Positions 53,553 through 63,340 of a stretch of DNA of 64,000 nucleotides are shown here, piece by piece. The translations under genes were made by a program, and so were the position numbers. The stretch is taken from contig CAZALU010000002.1 in assembly GCA_964486075.1 (NCBI GenBank), positions 1 through 64,000 of the forward strand. The letters are read 5' to 3'. Every line of letters begins with the position of its first letter. Within the stretch, counting starts at the first letter, position 1. Source of the DNA: JAHIJO01 sp964486075. Its GTDB lineage: Bacteria > Verrucomicrobiota > Kiritimatiellia > JAAZAB01. The notes under the pieces were generated by a model. It was given only the letters and a program-made list of their open reading frames with translations. It made no database searches and had not been told where the DNA came from.

Positions 53553-53644
53553 TCAGTCATGCCCCCCCCCCACCCTCTTCGGCAGTGCGCTGGATAAGGC
53601 TGTCGATATTCGATTTTTTACATCCACTCCGGCGATGGAAAGAT

Positions 53645-54973
53645 TTAAATCTTCAGATGTCTGAACTGTGGCAGATACTTCTTGTTCTGGTTTAACATGG
53701 TCTGGACCATGCGCTTGATTTCCGCCAGCGAAAGCACCGCCGCGCTCAGGGGATCGTAGGCAATGGCTTGGAACACCAGGCGCGGGTTGCCGGTCAGGGC
53801 GGCTTCTACGGCCATTTCCTCCACGGCCACGCTGATGTTGTTCAAGGCGGCGCATTGCGGCGGCAAGGCTCCGACATGCACCGGGTTAAATCCGCGCCGG
53901 CTGGCGAAGATCGGCACTTCCACGCAGACGTTTGGAGGCAAGTTCGTGATCAGCCCGGTATTCGGCACGTTGCCGTTGAACTCGAAAACCTCTCCGCCCA
54001 TCCGCGCGTTAATTATGGCCGATGCATATTCCTGGCCACGCTTCAGATCCAGGGGCTTCGGGTTTTTTAGCCAGGCTCGTATTTCTTTACGCCAGGTGCG
54101 CTTGGCGCGACGATAGCAATCCAAGATATAAGCGTGTTTGCCCGGATTCCAATCCGAGCCCGTAGTGCAGTATTTCTTGATCAGGTCCGGCCGTTTCCGG
54201 TACCACCAGCTGTATTCCGAGTTGTGCCCGCTGGATTCGGTGACGTAATAATCCAAGTGCAGGAACATATCGTTGCGGACCAGCTCATTCCGTTTGATTT
54301 TAGGATTTTCAAGGACCGCTTTACGAAGAAGCGGATAGGCGTCGCGGTTCTTCCATAAATATTTTACATACCAGGACTGGTGATTAATCCCGCCACAGAC
54401 ATAGTTGATTTCGCTCATGGGAGCTCCGATAAACTCCGCCAGCATCTGAGCCGTACCCTGCACACTGTGACAAAGCCCGGTCAACTGGATGCTGCTTTGC
54501 CTTTGCATGGCCCGGCACAGCATGGCCATGGGGTTGGTATAGTTCAGCAGAATCGCGTTCGGGCAAACTTCCTCCATATCGCGGCAGATGCTCAGCATGA
54601 CCGGAATGGTGCGCAGTGCCCGAAATACGCCCGCCACGCTGCGCGTGTCCCCGATATTCATGTCCACGCCATAGCGCTTGGGAATCGTGATGTCATACTG
54701 CCAGACATCGACATCCCCGGCCAGAATCGTGCAGATGACGGCGTCGGCGCCTTTGAGGGCCTGTCGGCGATTCGTGGTGGCGATGACCCGCGCGGAATAA
54801 TGGCCTTCACGGATGATACGTTCGACCGCTTGCCGGACAAAGCCCAGCCGTTCGGGGTTGATATCCATAAGTACCAGGGTTGCATTCTCCAGTAATGGAT
54901 ACGTGAGAATATCTCGGACCAAGGTCCTTGTGAACCCGAAACTGCCCGCGCCGATAAAAGTGATTTGAGCCAT
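53645..54973 (-). CDS. GH4-family glycosidase (alpha-galactosidase/alpha-glucosidase-like)
   Basis: The 442-residue protein starts with the NAD-binding Rossmann motif FIGAGSFGFTRTLVRDIL. GH4 enzymes use NAD+ and a divalent metal held by a Cys and a His; the CHSV and GGINHQSW motifs match. The NYTNPMAM block is also typical. Specificity may be alpha-galactoside or alpha-glucoside and cannot be read reliably. No signal peptide, so it is cytoplasmic. It follows the PilB-like ATPase gene by 32 bases and is intact, unlike its GH38 and GH29 neighbours. Confidence 0.9.
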   Translation of the reverse strand: MAQITFIGAGSFGFTRTLVRDILTYPLLENATLVLMDINPERLGFVRQAVERIIREGHYSARVIATTNRRQALKGADAVICTILAGDVDVWQYDITIPKRYGVDMNIGDTRSVAGVFRALRTIPVMLSICRDMEEVCPNAILLNYTNPMAMLCRAMQRQSSIQLTGLCHSVQGTAQMLAEFIGAPMSEINYVCGGINHQSWYVKYLWKNRDAYPLLRKAVLENPKIKRNELVRNDMFLHLDYYVTESSGHNSEYSWWYRKRPDLIKKYCTTGSDWNPGKHAYILDCYRRAKRTWRKEIRAWLKNPKPLDLKRGQEYASAIINARMGGEVFEFNGNVPNTGLITNLPPNVCVEVPIFASRRGFNPVHVGALPPQCAALNNISVAVEEMAVEAALTGNPRLVFQAIAYDPLSAAVLSLAEIKRMVQTMLNQNKKYLPQFRHLKI

Positions 54974-55005
54974 GGCTGTTGTATGTCCTTTCGTTTTGTT
55001 GGTTG

Positions 55006-56718
55006 CTATGTGTAACGGAGGACTTCCTCCACGCTGGTTTGCCCGTCAAAAACATTACGCAACCCGTCATCGCGCAGCAGGCGCATGCCGTCCGCCAAGG
55101 CCTTGTTGCGGATATCCAGCGTGGGTTGCCGCTGGCTGATCATCGTGCGCAGGGTGTCGTTGATGGCCATTATTTCATACAAGCCTTTACGTCCTCGATA
55201 GCCGGTATCATGGCACTCATGACAACCCTTGCCGTAATAGAAAGGACGTCCCCCCATGGATTCCTCGGTCATGTTCAGCAGGTCCAGCATCTGCTGATCG
55301 GGCGTGAAAGCAGTTTTGCAGTTGGCGCAAATCCGGCGAACCAGGCGCTGGGCGAGGATGCATTCAATCGACGAGGCCATCAGAAATGGCTCCACGTTCA
55401 TATCGGTCAGACGGGTTATGGCCCCGGCTGCATCGTTGGTATGCAGGGTGGTCAGCACCAGGTGTCCGGTCAGCGACGATTGGATGGCCATGCCAGCTGT
55501 TTCCGCGTCGCGGACTTCCCCGATCATGATGATGTCGGGATCCTGGCGTAAAAAATGACGCAGGATTTTGGCAAATGTAACTCCCACATCCTCGTTGACC
55601 TGGACCTGGACCAGGCCCTCGATGGGATACTCCACCGGGTCTTCGATGGTGATCAATTTCGATTCCATGACGTTGATCCGGCGCAGCGCGGAATAGAGCG
55701 TAGTTGTTTTACCGGAGCCGGTGGGGCCCGTGACAATTATGATTCCGTTCGGTTTTAGAATATTCTGAAGAAAAACATCATGGACATCCTGAGGCATGCC
55801 GAGGTTATCCAGTTCCAGGGACACGGTGGATCGGTCCAGGATCCGGAGCACAACGCTTTCCCCAAACTGGGTCGGCAATGTCGAAACACGAAAATCGATG
55901 GGCCGGCCCAGCAGGTTCATCTGGATGCGATTGTCCTGGGGCTTGCGGCGCTCGGCAATGTTCATCCCGGCCATGACCTTGATGCGCGAAATAACCGGCA
56001 GGGCCAGACTGCGCGGTGGCGGCTGCATTTCATAAAGGGCACCGTCCACCCGGTAGCGGATTTTGAACTCCTTTTCAAAAGGCTCGAAATGGATATCGGA
56101 GGCCTTGGACTGCACGGCCTCGTAAAGAATCAAGTTCACGAAACGGACCACGGGCGCCGAGTTGGCCATTTCTTCGAGACCCGTTTCATCTTCGGCTTTT
56201 CCTTCCGTCAGCTTGAGGGTCATGCCCTCTTCGAGCTCCGACTCTAAAGCCGCAAGCATATCGTTAATGGAGGCGTCGTCATTGCTGTAAACGCGGCCGA
56301 TCAGGGTCTTGATTTCGTCTTCACGGGCCATGACAAAGGTAATATCCCGCGTCAGTACGAAGCGGATCTCATCCACGATTTCGGGGGTTGGCAGCTGGGA
56401 TATGGCCAGCGTGACGGCATTGGGCCGGGTGGCTACAGGTACGACATTATACATGCGAGCCACGCTGGCGGGAATGGATTGGAGCACTTGGGGCTGGATT
56501 TCCTTGTCCTTCAGGCTGATCATCGTGATCCCGAGGTGATTGGCAATCAAGGCCAGCAACTCGTCTTCATGCATCATGCCCGTGTCGATGACGATTTTGC
56601 GGACAGAATTGGCGGTCCGGTCCTGTGCCTCGCGGACATCCTCCAATTGAGCGGCGGTCAGCGCCCCGTTGTCGATCATCAGCTGCAGCAGCGAATCCTG
56701 GATGGGTTCATCCGTCAT
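55006..56718 (-). CDS. GspE/PilB-type secretion or pilus assembly ATPase (copy 1)
   Basis: The 570-residue protein has an N-terminal MshEN-like domain (1-150) and an AAA-type core: Walker A GPTGSGKTTT at 331-340, the Asp box TIEDPVEYPIEG, DIIMIGEVRDAETA and the His box TGHLVLTTLHTNDA. A four-Cys zinc site follows, CANC and CHEC. It powers assembly of type IV pili or a type II secretion pseudopilus from the cytoplasm. It lies eight bases after pilT. Confidence 0.93.
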   Translation of the reverse strand: MTDEPIQDSLLQLMIDNGALTAAQLEDVREAQDRTANSVRKIVIDTGMMHEDELLALIANHLGITMISLKDKEIQPQVLQSIPASVARMYNVVPVATRPNAVTLAISQLPTPEIVDEIRFVLTRDITFVMAREDEIKTLIGRVYSNDDASINDMLAALESELEEGMTLKLTEGKAEDETGLEEMANSAPVVRFVNLILYEAVQSKASDIHFEPFEKEFKIRYRVDGALYEMQPPPRSLALPVISRIKVMAGMNIAERRKPQDNRIQMNLLGRPIDFRVSTLPTQFGESVVLRILDRSTVSLELDNLGMPQDVHDVFLQNILKPNGIIIVTGPTGSGKTTTLYSALRRINVMESKLITIEDPVEYPIEGLVQVQVNEDVGVTFAKILRHFLRQDPDIIMIGEVRDAETAGMAIQSSLTGHLVLTTLHTNDAAGAITRLTDMNVEPFLMASSIECILAQRLVRRICANCKTAFTPDQQMLDLLNMTEESMGGRPFYYGKGCHECHDTGYRGRKGLYEIMAINDTLRTMISQRQPTLDIRNKALADGMRLLRDDGLRNVFDGQTSVEEVLRYT

Positions 56719-56726
56719 AAATGCCT

Positions 56727-57824
56727 CTAGCGTCTTTTCGAATCCCGTCCCTGTAGTTTATTGAGAATTGCTTCGGGGTCCTGGGCCTTGGTGATCAGAT
56801 CCTCGTAATTGATTATTCCGGCTTCGTAGAGCACCAGCAGGTGTGCATCCAGGGTGAGCATGCCCCACTTGGCGCCGGTTTGAATATCCGACGTGATGCG
56901 AAATGTTTTGTTGTCGCGAATCAAGGCTTGAATGGACGGTGTGCTGATCATAATCTCAAATGCCGCCACCCGCCCCGGCTTGTCCTTGCGGATGATCAGC
57001 AGTTGTGAGATGACCGCGACGATGCTGGATGCCAGCTGGGTGCGAATCTGTTCCTGCTGGGTGGTTGGAAAGGCATCCACAATCCGGTCCACGGTGCGCG
57101 CGGCGCCGGTCGTATGCAGCGTGGCAAAGACCAAGTGCCCGGTTTCCGCAGCGGAGATGGCTGCTTCCATCGTCGGCAAATCGCGCATTTCGCCGACCAT
57201 TATCACATCCGGATCCTGGCGCAGGGCGCGGATCAGGGCTTCTTTGAAGCCGGGCACGTCGACCCCGATCTCGCGCTGGGTGACGATCGATTTTTTGTGA
57301 GAGTGGTAATATTCAATGGGATCCTCGATGGTGATAATATGGCAATCCCGTTCTATATTGATCAGGTCGATCATGCTGGCCAGGGTGCTGGTTTTGCCGG
57401 AGCCGGTCGGACCGGTAATGAGAATCAGGCCCCGCGGACGGAACAGCATGTCTTTCACCTGCGAGGGTAACCCGATCTCGTCCAAGGTCATCAACTTATT
57501 GGGAATCTGCCGGAGGACCATGCCGCAATTACCCTTGGATTTCAGTACGCTGACACGGAAACGGGCCGCGTTGCCGAAGCTGAATCCGAAATCTATCCCG
57601 CCGACTTCACGGACCTTTTGCTGGTAAGCGTCAGAGGTGATGCTCTTCATTAGTCGGTCGGTATCTTCGGGGGTCAGTGCCGGCAGATCCACGGATTGCA
57701 GATGGCCGTGGAGCCTGAGCATGGGCGGCAAACCCACGTTGATATGTAAATCCGATGCGCCTTCGTCCACGACGACCTGCAGCAGATCGCTCATGCTTAC
57801 CTTCGTGTTTGCGCTTTCCGTCAT
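56727..57824 (-). CDS. pilT: Twitching motility retraction ATPase PilT
   Basis: The 365-residue protein has GASDLHINVGLPPMLRLHG near its start, the Walker A motif GPTGSGKTST at 138-147, TIEDPIEYYH, DVIMVGEMRDLPTMEAA and TGHLVFATLHT. PilT retracts type IV pili, needed for twitching and DNA uptake. It lies between two PilB/GspE paralogues, with gaps of three and eight bases. Length fits the family. Confidence 0.94.
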   Translation of the reverse strand: MTESANTKVSMSDLLQVVVDEGASDLHINVGLPPMLRLHGHLQSVDLPALTPEDTDRLMKSITSDAYQQKVREVGGIDFGFSFGNAARFRVSVLKSKGNCGMVLRQIPNKLMTLDEIGLPSQVKDMLFRPRGLILITGPTGSGKTSTLASMIDLINIERDCHIITIEDPIEYYHSHKKSIVTQREIGVDVPGFKEALIRALRQDPDVIMVGEMRDLPTMEAAISAAETGHLVFATLHTTGAARTVDRIVDAFPTTQQEQIRTQLASSIVAVISQLLIIRKDKPGRVAAFEIMISTPSIQALIRDNKTFRITSDIQTGAKWGMLTLDAHLLVLYEAGIINYEDLITKAQDPEAILNKLQGRDSKRR

Positions 57825-57827
57825 GCG

Positions 57828-59522
57828 TCAATCCCCCATGGTAATGCCCAGGACTTCCTGGAGCGTGGTCATGCCCGATATAACTTTACGGATACCATCT
57901 TCACGCAGGGTCCGCATCCCGACTTCCCGCGCTCGGCGCCGCAGTTCATCCGAAGTTATTTTTTTAAAGATCAGCTCCTTGATATCGTCGTTGATAATAA
58001 AAATTTCAAAAAGGCCTTTGCGTCCGAGATATCCAGTTTGGGCGCAGACACTGCAACCGGCGCCCTTGAACAGTTGGACTTGGGATAACTGCGTTTCCGT
58101 CGGGCCCAACATGCGGAGTTCCTCTTCTGTTGGTTGATAAGGCTCCCTGCATTTTTCACAAATTACCCTGACCAATCGTTGGGCCACTACCGCCCGGATG
58201 GAGGAAGCCAGCAAGAATGGCTTGACCCCCATGTCCAGCAGGCGCGTGATCGAGCTGGGAGCGTCATTGGTGTGCAAGGTGCTGAAAACCAGGTGCCCGG
58301 TCAACGAAGCGTTGATGGCGATCTCAGCCGTGTCAAAATCGCGGATTTCACCGATCATGATTATATTGGGCGCCTGGCGCAGAATGGCACGTAAAACTGA
58401 AGGAAACGTCAGCCCGATGTCCTCGCGGACCTGGACCTGGTTGATGCCCGATAACTGATATTCCACAGGGTCTTCCACCGTAATGATCTTGCAATCGGGG
58501 CGGTTGAGGTGATTCAGCACGGCATAAAGCGTTGTGGTTTTGCCGGAGCCGGTCGGACCGGTGATCAGCAGAATACCGTCAGGCATTCCGACCTGCTTTT
58601 CAAACACCTGCTGATCGTCGGCAAAGAACCCGAGCTTGGGCAGTCCCAGCACCAGGCTTTGCTTGCTGAGGATACGCATGACCATGCTTTCCCCATGGTT
58701 GGCGGGAACGGTAGACACGCGCAGGTCAAGGTCCTCGCCGCCCACATTAATCTGGATGCGCCCGTCTTGAGGCAGGCGTTTTTCCGCAATTTTCATGCCC
58801 GCCATGAGTTTCAGGCGGCTGAGGATGGTGGATTGCAGGCGCTTGGGCGGGTTCTCCACCTCGCGCAGGACACCGTCGATGCGATAGCGGATGCGAAAAC
58901 TTTTTTCCATGGGCTCAAGGTGGATGTCAGAGGCGCGGTTGCGTTGGGCCTCGAGGATAATCAGGCTGACCAGCTTGATGATTGGCGCATCGGAATCCGT
59001 GGCTTCCATTTCGTCCGGCAAAGATCCTATGCTTGTCGATATCTTGCCGGTTACGTCGTTTTTGCCGATCAGTTCCTCGATCGTTTTTGCCTGACGCCCG
59101 TAATAATGATCCTGGGCAATCGCGATTTCTTCGTCCGAAGCCACGATACCCTCGACATTGCGCTTGAGAATGTAACGCAGGCTGTCCAAGGTTTCGATGT
59201 CCAGGGGGTCGGACAACGCGACGGTCAGGGTGTTGTCGTTGTCGAACACGGGCATCACCTTGTAGCGGCGGGCTACGGCGGCGGGAACCTGTTTGAGGAT
59301 CTCCGGAGTGATATCCTGGTCCGCAAGAACGATCACGTCCATGCCCAGCTGCATGGCCACGGTTTTCAGGACCTCCATCTTGGAGATCACTCCGGTGTCC
59401 ACGAGCACGTCCACAACGCTCTTGTTTGCATCGGCCAGCGGCTTGGCCGCCTCGATCTGCTCGGCCTGGATCAGGCCGACATCCTTGAGAATCTCGATGA
59501 TGTAATCGTCGTTGCCTGTCAC
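57828..59522 (-). CDS. GspE/PilB-type pilus assembly ATPase (copy 2)
   Basis: The 564-residue protein has an N-terminal MshEN-like domain, the Walker A motif GPTGSGKTT near 322-331, TVEDPVEYQLSG, NIIMIGEIRDFDTAEIA, TGHLVFSTLHTNDA and the zinc Cys pairs CEKC and CSVC. It is clearly a paralogue of the 55006-56718 protein, but sequence differs throughout. The two may serve a pilus and a secretion machine. It is upstream of pilT in one operon. Confidence 0.93.
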   Translation of the reverse strand: MTGNDDYIIEILKDVGLIQAEQIEAAKPLADANKSVVDVLVDTGVISKMEVLKTVAMQLGMDVIVLADQDITPEILKQVPAAVARRYKVMPVFDNDNTLTVALSDPLDIETLDSLRYILKRNVEGIVASDEEIAIAQDHYYGRQAKTIEELIGKNDVTGKISTSIGSLPDEMEATDSDAPIIKLVSLIILEAQRNRASDIHLEPMEKSFRIRYRIDGVLREVENPPKRLQSTILSRLKLMAGMKIAEKRLPQDGRIQINVGGEDLDLRVSTVPANHGESMVMRILSKQSLVLGLPKLGFFADDQQVFEKQVGMPDGILLITGPTGSGKTTTLYAVLNHLNRPDCKIITVEDPVEYQLSGINQVQVREDIGLTFPSVLRAILRQAPNIIMIGEIRDFDTAEIAINASLTGHLVFSTLHTNDAPSSITRLLDMGVKPFLLASSIRAVVAQRLVRVICEKCREPYQPTEEELRMLGPTETQLSQVQLFKGAGCSVCAQTGYLGRKGLFEIFIINDDIKELIFKKITSDELRRRAREVGMRTLREDGIRKVISGMTTLQEVLGITMGD

Positions 59523-59566
59523 TGCGTTATTCCTTCCCCTATGTCCGATGCGATCGCATCATAGTC

Positions 59567-61006
59567 TCAAGCTGAATTCCCGGTCAACTTGATCTTCAGT
59601 AACTCGCGGACTCGTCCGGGATTGGCTTTGCCCTTGCTGGCCCGCATGGCCTGGCCGATCAGGAACTGCAGGGCGGCCTGCTTGCCGGTTTTGAAATCCG
59701 CCGCCGATTTGGAATGTTCGGCCAGAATTTTATCAACCATGGCTTCCAGGGCGCCGGCATCGCTGACCTGGGCCAGCCCTTTTTCCCTGACCCAGGCTGC
59801 GGGATCCCCACCCTGCGCAAAGAGCACGGTGAATACTTCCTTGGCCGTATTGGAGTTTAAGACCTGCTCTTCAACCATGCGCACCAGCGCGGCAAGACCC
59901 TCAGGACGGATGGCTGCCTGTTGAATAGTCATGTTTTTCTCCGCAAGCAGGCGCAGCATCTCGGTCATGAGCCAGTTGGATGCGGTCTTGGCGTAGGGCG
60001 TATGCCGGCAGGTTTCTTCAAAATAATCCGCCATATCTTTGTCGGCAGACAGCAGCCGGGCATCGTATTCAGGAATGCCATACTGCTGGACCAGGCGCGC
60101 GCAACGCTGACGGGGCAATTCCGGTAAAGTGGCCCGCCACTTGGCGATCTGTTCGGGCGTCAGCGCCACTGGCATCAGGTCCGGGTCGGAAAAATATCGG
60201 TAATCGTGGGCCTCTTCCTTGGAGCGCATGGATTCGGTGATGTTCTGCTCTGTTACCCAGCGTCGGGTTTCCTGGACAATCTTTTTTCCGGCGCGCAGGA
60301 GGTCTGTTTGGCGCACGATTTCATATTGCAGTGCCTGAAAGACACCCTTAAAAGTATTCAGGTTCTTTATTTCGGTTTTCACGCCCAGGGTTGCCTGGCC
60401 CTCCGGCCGGACGCTGCAATTGACATCGCAGCGCAGGTTGCCTTCCTCCAAGTTGCACGGGCTGATGCCCCCGTACTGGAGGATCGGTTTGAGGGACTGC
60501 AGGAAAGCCAGGGCTTCTTCCGGGGAATCTAATTCCGGCTCGGTGACCACCTCCATCAGGGGGTGCCCCGCGCGGTTAAAATCGAGGGTGCTCATGTTCT
60601 GAGTGTGCATGCTCTTGCCCACATCCTCCTCCAGATGAATCCGGGTGAGATGGATTGATTTGTGGTTTCCGCCGATTTCGATCTCGACCATGCCCCCCAG
60701 GCAGAAGGGTTGATCATATTGCGAAATCTGATAATTCTTCGGCACATCCGGATAAAAGTAGTTTTTACGGTCGAACTTGCTGAGTGGGTTGATCCGGCAG
60801 CCTAACATCAGGCCGGTCAGGACGGTCAGGCGTACAGCTGCTTCGTTGATGACTGGGAGGGTGCCGGGGTATCCCAGGCATATCGGGCAGACCTGCGTGT
60901 TGGGCGAGGCCCCGAAGTCCGTACGGCAGGCGCAGAACATCTTGGTTCGCGTCGCCAGTTGCACGTGAACTTCCAGTCCTATAGTTGCTGTATAATTCAT
61001 ATTCAA
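59567..61006 (-). CDS. gatB: Aspartyl/glutamyl-tRNA amidotransferase subunit B
   Basis: The 479-residue protein starts YTATIGLEVHVQLATRTKMF and has zinc-binding Cys in CACRTDF and CPICLGYPG. FDRKNYFYPDVPKNYQISQ and a C-terminal GatB/YqeY domain are present. GatB activates mischarged Glu-tRNAGln or Asp-tRNAAsn for amidation. Length is normal. It follows gatA by 37 bases. Confidence 0.97.
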   Translation of the reverse strand: MNMNYTATIGLEVHVQLATRTKMFCACRTDFGASPNTQVCPICLGYPGTLPVINEAAVRLTVLTGLMLGCRINPLSKFDRKNYFYPDVPKNYQISQYDQPFCLGGMVEIEIGGNHKSIHLTRIHLEEDVGKSMHTQNMSTLDFNRAGHPLMEVVTEPELDSPEEALAFLQSLKPILQYGGISPCNLEEGNLRCDVNCSVRPEGQATLGVKTEIKNLNTFKGVFQALQYEIVRQTDLLRAGKKIVQETRRWVTEQNITESMRSKEEAHDYRYFSDPDLMPVALTPEQIAKWRATLPELPRQRCARLVQQYGIPEYDARLLSADKDMADYFEETCRHTPYAKTASNWLMTEMLRLLAEKNMTIQQAAIRPEGLAALVRMVEEQVLNSNTAKEVFTVLFAQGGDPAAWVREKGLAQVSDAGALEAMVDKILAEHSKSAADFKTGKQAALQFLIGQAMRASKGKANPGRVRELLKIKLTGNSA

Positions 61007-61043
61007 TCTGCCCCCACCCTGCTATATCTTATCCTGTTTCACG

Positions 61044-62513
61044 CTATGGCAGCGCCGGTTTCTGCCGCTGCCATTCTGAATCCTGTTCATAGGCGTAGGC
61101 GACTCGGAAAATTTGTTCCTCGTGAAAAGCAGGGGCAATGACCTGCAAGCCCACCGGCATGCGGTCAGGCGTGAAGCCGCAGGGAACCGAAATAGCGCAC
61201 GCGCCCGCCAAGCTGGCGGGAATGGTGAAAAGATCTCCCTGGTACATCCGCAGGGGGTCGGCGATTATTGCGTCCAGCCGGTAGGCGGCGCTGGGCGTCA
61301 CCGGCGCCAGCAGGACATCGCAAGCCTGAAAAGCACGCTCAAAATCCACTCGGATCAATGTGCGCGCTTGCTGGGCACGCAGATAATAGGCGTCATAGTA
61401 GCCACTGCTTAATACATAGGTGCCCAGGATTATCCGGCGCTTAACCTCGGCCCCGAATCCGCTAGCCCGTGTTTTCCGGTACATCTCCTGGGGATCGGAG
61501 ACGTTGGGCGCCCGCAATCCGTAACGCACCCCGTCGAAACGGGCCATGTTGGCCGAAGCTTCCGCGCAGGCAACAATATAATACACGGCCACGGCGTGTG
61601 GCGTCATCGGCAGTGAGACATCCACAACTTTAATGCCCAGCCTTTCGCAGTGGCGGATCGCTTCCTGGATCGTCTGTTCGACCGCGGGATCCATGCCCTC
61701 GATAAAATATTCACGGGGCAGTCCGGCGGTGATTCCCTGTAAATCCCGCTGGAGAGATGATTCATAATTGGGTACTGGCATTGGCAGGGATGTGGAATCC
61801 ATGGGGTCATGGCCCGCGATCGCTCCCAGCAGGAGCGCCGCATCGCGCACATCCTTGGTGATCGGTCCAATCTGGTCCAGCGAGGACGCAAAAGCTGTCA
61901 GGCCGTAACGCGATACCCGGCCGTACGAAGGCTTGAGTCCGACACAGCCGCAAAACGCAGCCGGTTGCCGGACAGATCCGCCGCTATCCGAACCCAGGGC
62001 CGCGATGGCTTCATCGGCGGCGACCGCCGCCGCCGAACCGCCGCTGGAGCCGCCCGGCACACACTCCAGGTTCCAGGGATTACGGGTGATATGGAAAGCT
62101 GAATTTTCCGTGCTGGATCCCATCGCAAACTCGTCCATGTTGGTGCGGCCCAGCAAAACAGCGCCAGCGGCGCGCAGGCGGGCAATGGCGGTGGCGTCAT
62201 AAGGCGCGCGGTAATTGGCCAGGATACGGGAACCGCAGGAACAAGGTTGGCCGGCGACATTGATCGCATCTTTTATCGCAATCGGTACCCCCAGCAGCTG
62301 TCCTTTTTCGCCATGCCGGCGGCGCTCATCTGTGGCATCAGCCATGCGCAGCGCTTCTTCCTCGTCGAGATGCAGGTAGGCTTCGATACTGGTATCCCGC
62401 GCCCGGATCACACGGATCAGGTCGGCGACAAGTTCGCGGGAAGAGCACTCGCCCTCATTCAGCGCATCGCCGGCCTGATGGAGTGTAAATTGATTCACAT
62501 TATTTTTATTCAC
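61044..62513 (-). CDS. gatA: Aspartyl/glutamyl-tRNA amidotransferase subunit A
   Basis: The 489-residue amidase has the Ser-cis-Ser-Lys triad blocks: GVPIAIKDAINVAG with the Lys, and PGGSSGGSAAAVAA with SDSGGSVRQPAA containing the nucleophile Ser. GatA releases ammonia from glutamine for GatB. It follows gatC by 47 bases. Full length. Confidence 0.97.
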   Translation of the reverse strand: MNKNNVNQFTLHQAGDALNEGECSSRELVADLIRVIRARDTSIEAYLHLDEEEALRMADATDERRRHGEKGQLLGVPIAIKDAINVAGQPCSCGSRILANYRAPYDATAIARLRAAGAVLLGRTNMDEFAMGSSTENSAFHITRNPWNLECVPGGSSGGSAAAVAADEAIAALGSDSGGSVRQPAAFCGCVGLKPSYGRVSRYGLTAFASSLDQIGPITKDVRDAALLLGAIAGHDPMDSTSLPMPVPNYESSLQRDLQGITAGLPREYFIEGMDPAVEQTIQEAIRHCERLGIKVVDVSLPMTPHAVAVYYIVACAEASANMARFDGVRYGLRAPNVSDPQEMYRKTRASGFGAEVKRRIILGTYVLSSGYYDAYYLRAQQARTLIRVDFERAFQACDVLLAPVTPSAAYRLDAIIADPLRMYQGDLFTIPASLAGACAISVPCGFTPDRMPVGLQVIAPAFHEEQIFRVAYAYEQDSEWQRQKPALP

Positions 62514-62560
62514 TGATCTGTGTTCCCTTGGAATTTGGGATTTGGCATGCCCATATATGC

Positions 62561-62863
62561 TTAAACAATCTTGGGCACCAGGAATTGTTCTCCATCCTGG
62601 GCCGGCGCATTGGCCAGCATCGTCTCGCGATCCAATCCAGCTCGCGGTTCGTCATTCCGAAAGACGTTCTGAATACGTACAGCATGCGCCATGGGGGCTA
62701 TGCCGGCCACTTCAATCTGCCGGATATCCCGGATATATTCGACAATATGCTCCAATTGCCCTTGAAAGGCCAGGAGCTCTGCGTCCGTCAGCTCCAATTG
62801 TGCCAGGCGGGCTATATAGGCGACATCGATCTTTTTTACGGCTTCAGATGCGGCAGCAGTCAT
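62561..62863 (-). CDS. gatC: Aspartyl/glutamyl-tRNA amidotransferase subunit C
   Basis: 100 residues from the ATG at 62863, chosen for the GGAGGAG motif three bases upstream; the longer frame to 62911 is less likely. The core IARLAQLELTDAELLAFQGQ and a C-terminal RNDEPRAGLDRE are typical of GatC, the small subunit that holds GatA and GatB together. It is the first gene of the gatCAB run. Confidence 0.95.
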   Translation of the reverse strand: MTAAASEAVKKIDVAYIARLAQLELTDAELLAFQGQLEHIVEYIRDIRQIEVAGIAPMAHAVRIQNVFRNDEPRAGLDRETMLANAPAQDGEQFLVPKIV

Positions 62864-63162
62864 TGGCTCCTCCATCAGGATCGGAAATGTGCTTGCAAAG
62901 TAATAACGCAAAAATGCGGAAGCACTCTAACATGAACCTGGTAAAGCGTCCACTGCCAATGATAGTTGACATCCCCAGCCAAATAACCAGAATAGCAACA
63001 GGTTGGTTCGAGGCATAGGAGTTTTCCGATCTAATCCGGACCAGCGATTGCCGAGACTCCAACGGATAATTAATTACTAAGGAATTTTACGCCTGATGCG
63101 GATCCGCCTTCCACCGTCGCTATGACTATGGCGGGCAAGCCGGCGGACAATGTTTTGCAACC

Positions 63163-63285
63163 GTCCCGACTCTCCGAGAGGTCGGGACTGGTCGCGGTCT
63201 TGGGGGGATGAAGACCGACATCACCTGCCCGCATTGCTACGCAAAGCGTTGTAGGCGGGTCGATGTTGGCTACAGGAAGAATTGT
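63163..63285. repeat. REP-like hairpins, TGTAGCC family, larger copy
   Basis: The first hairpin is GTCCCGAC/GTCGGGAC (63163-63188). The second is long: GACCGACATC...GATGTTGGCTACA encloses a nested CCCGC...GCGGG pair. The closing GGCTACAGG matches the copies at 34999 and 45098. The rest of the 62864-63340 gap has no gene that I can support. Confidence 0.6.
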
Positions 63286-63340
63286 CCTGATCGCGCCACG
63301 CGCGATCGGGGCCTAATTTATTGATTTAAGGACTTTTTTT

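Noticed and set aside
58509..59564. Long plus-strand ORF of 351 codons
   Set aside because: It lies entirely antisense to the well-supported PilB/GspE gene and has low-complexity, His/Gly-rich composition typical of a shadow frame.
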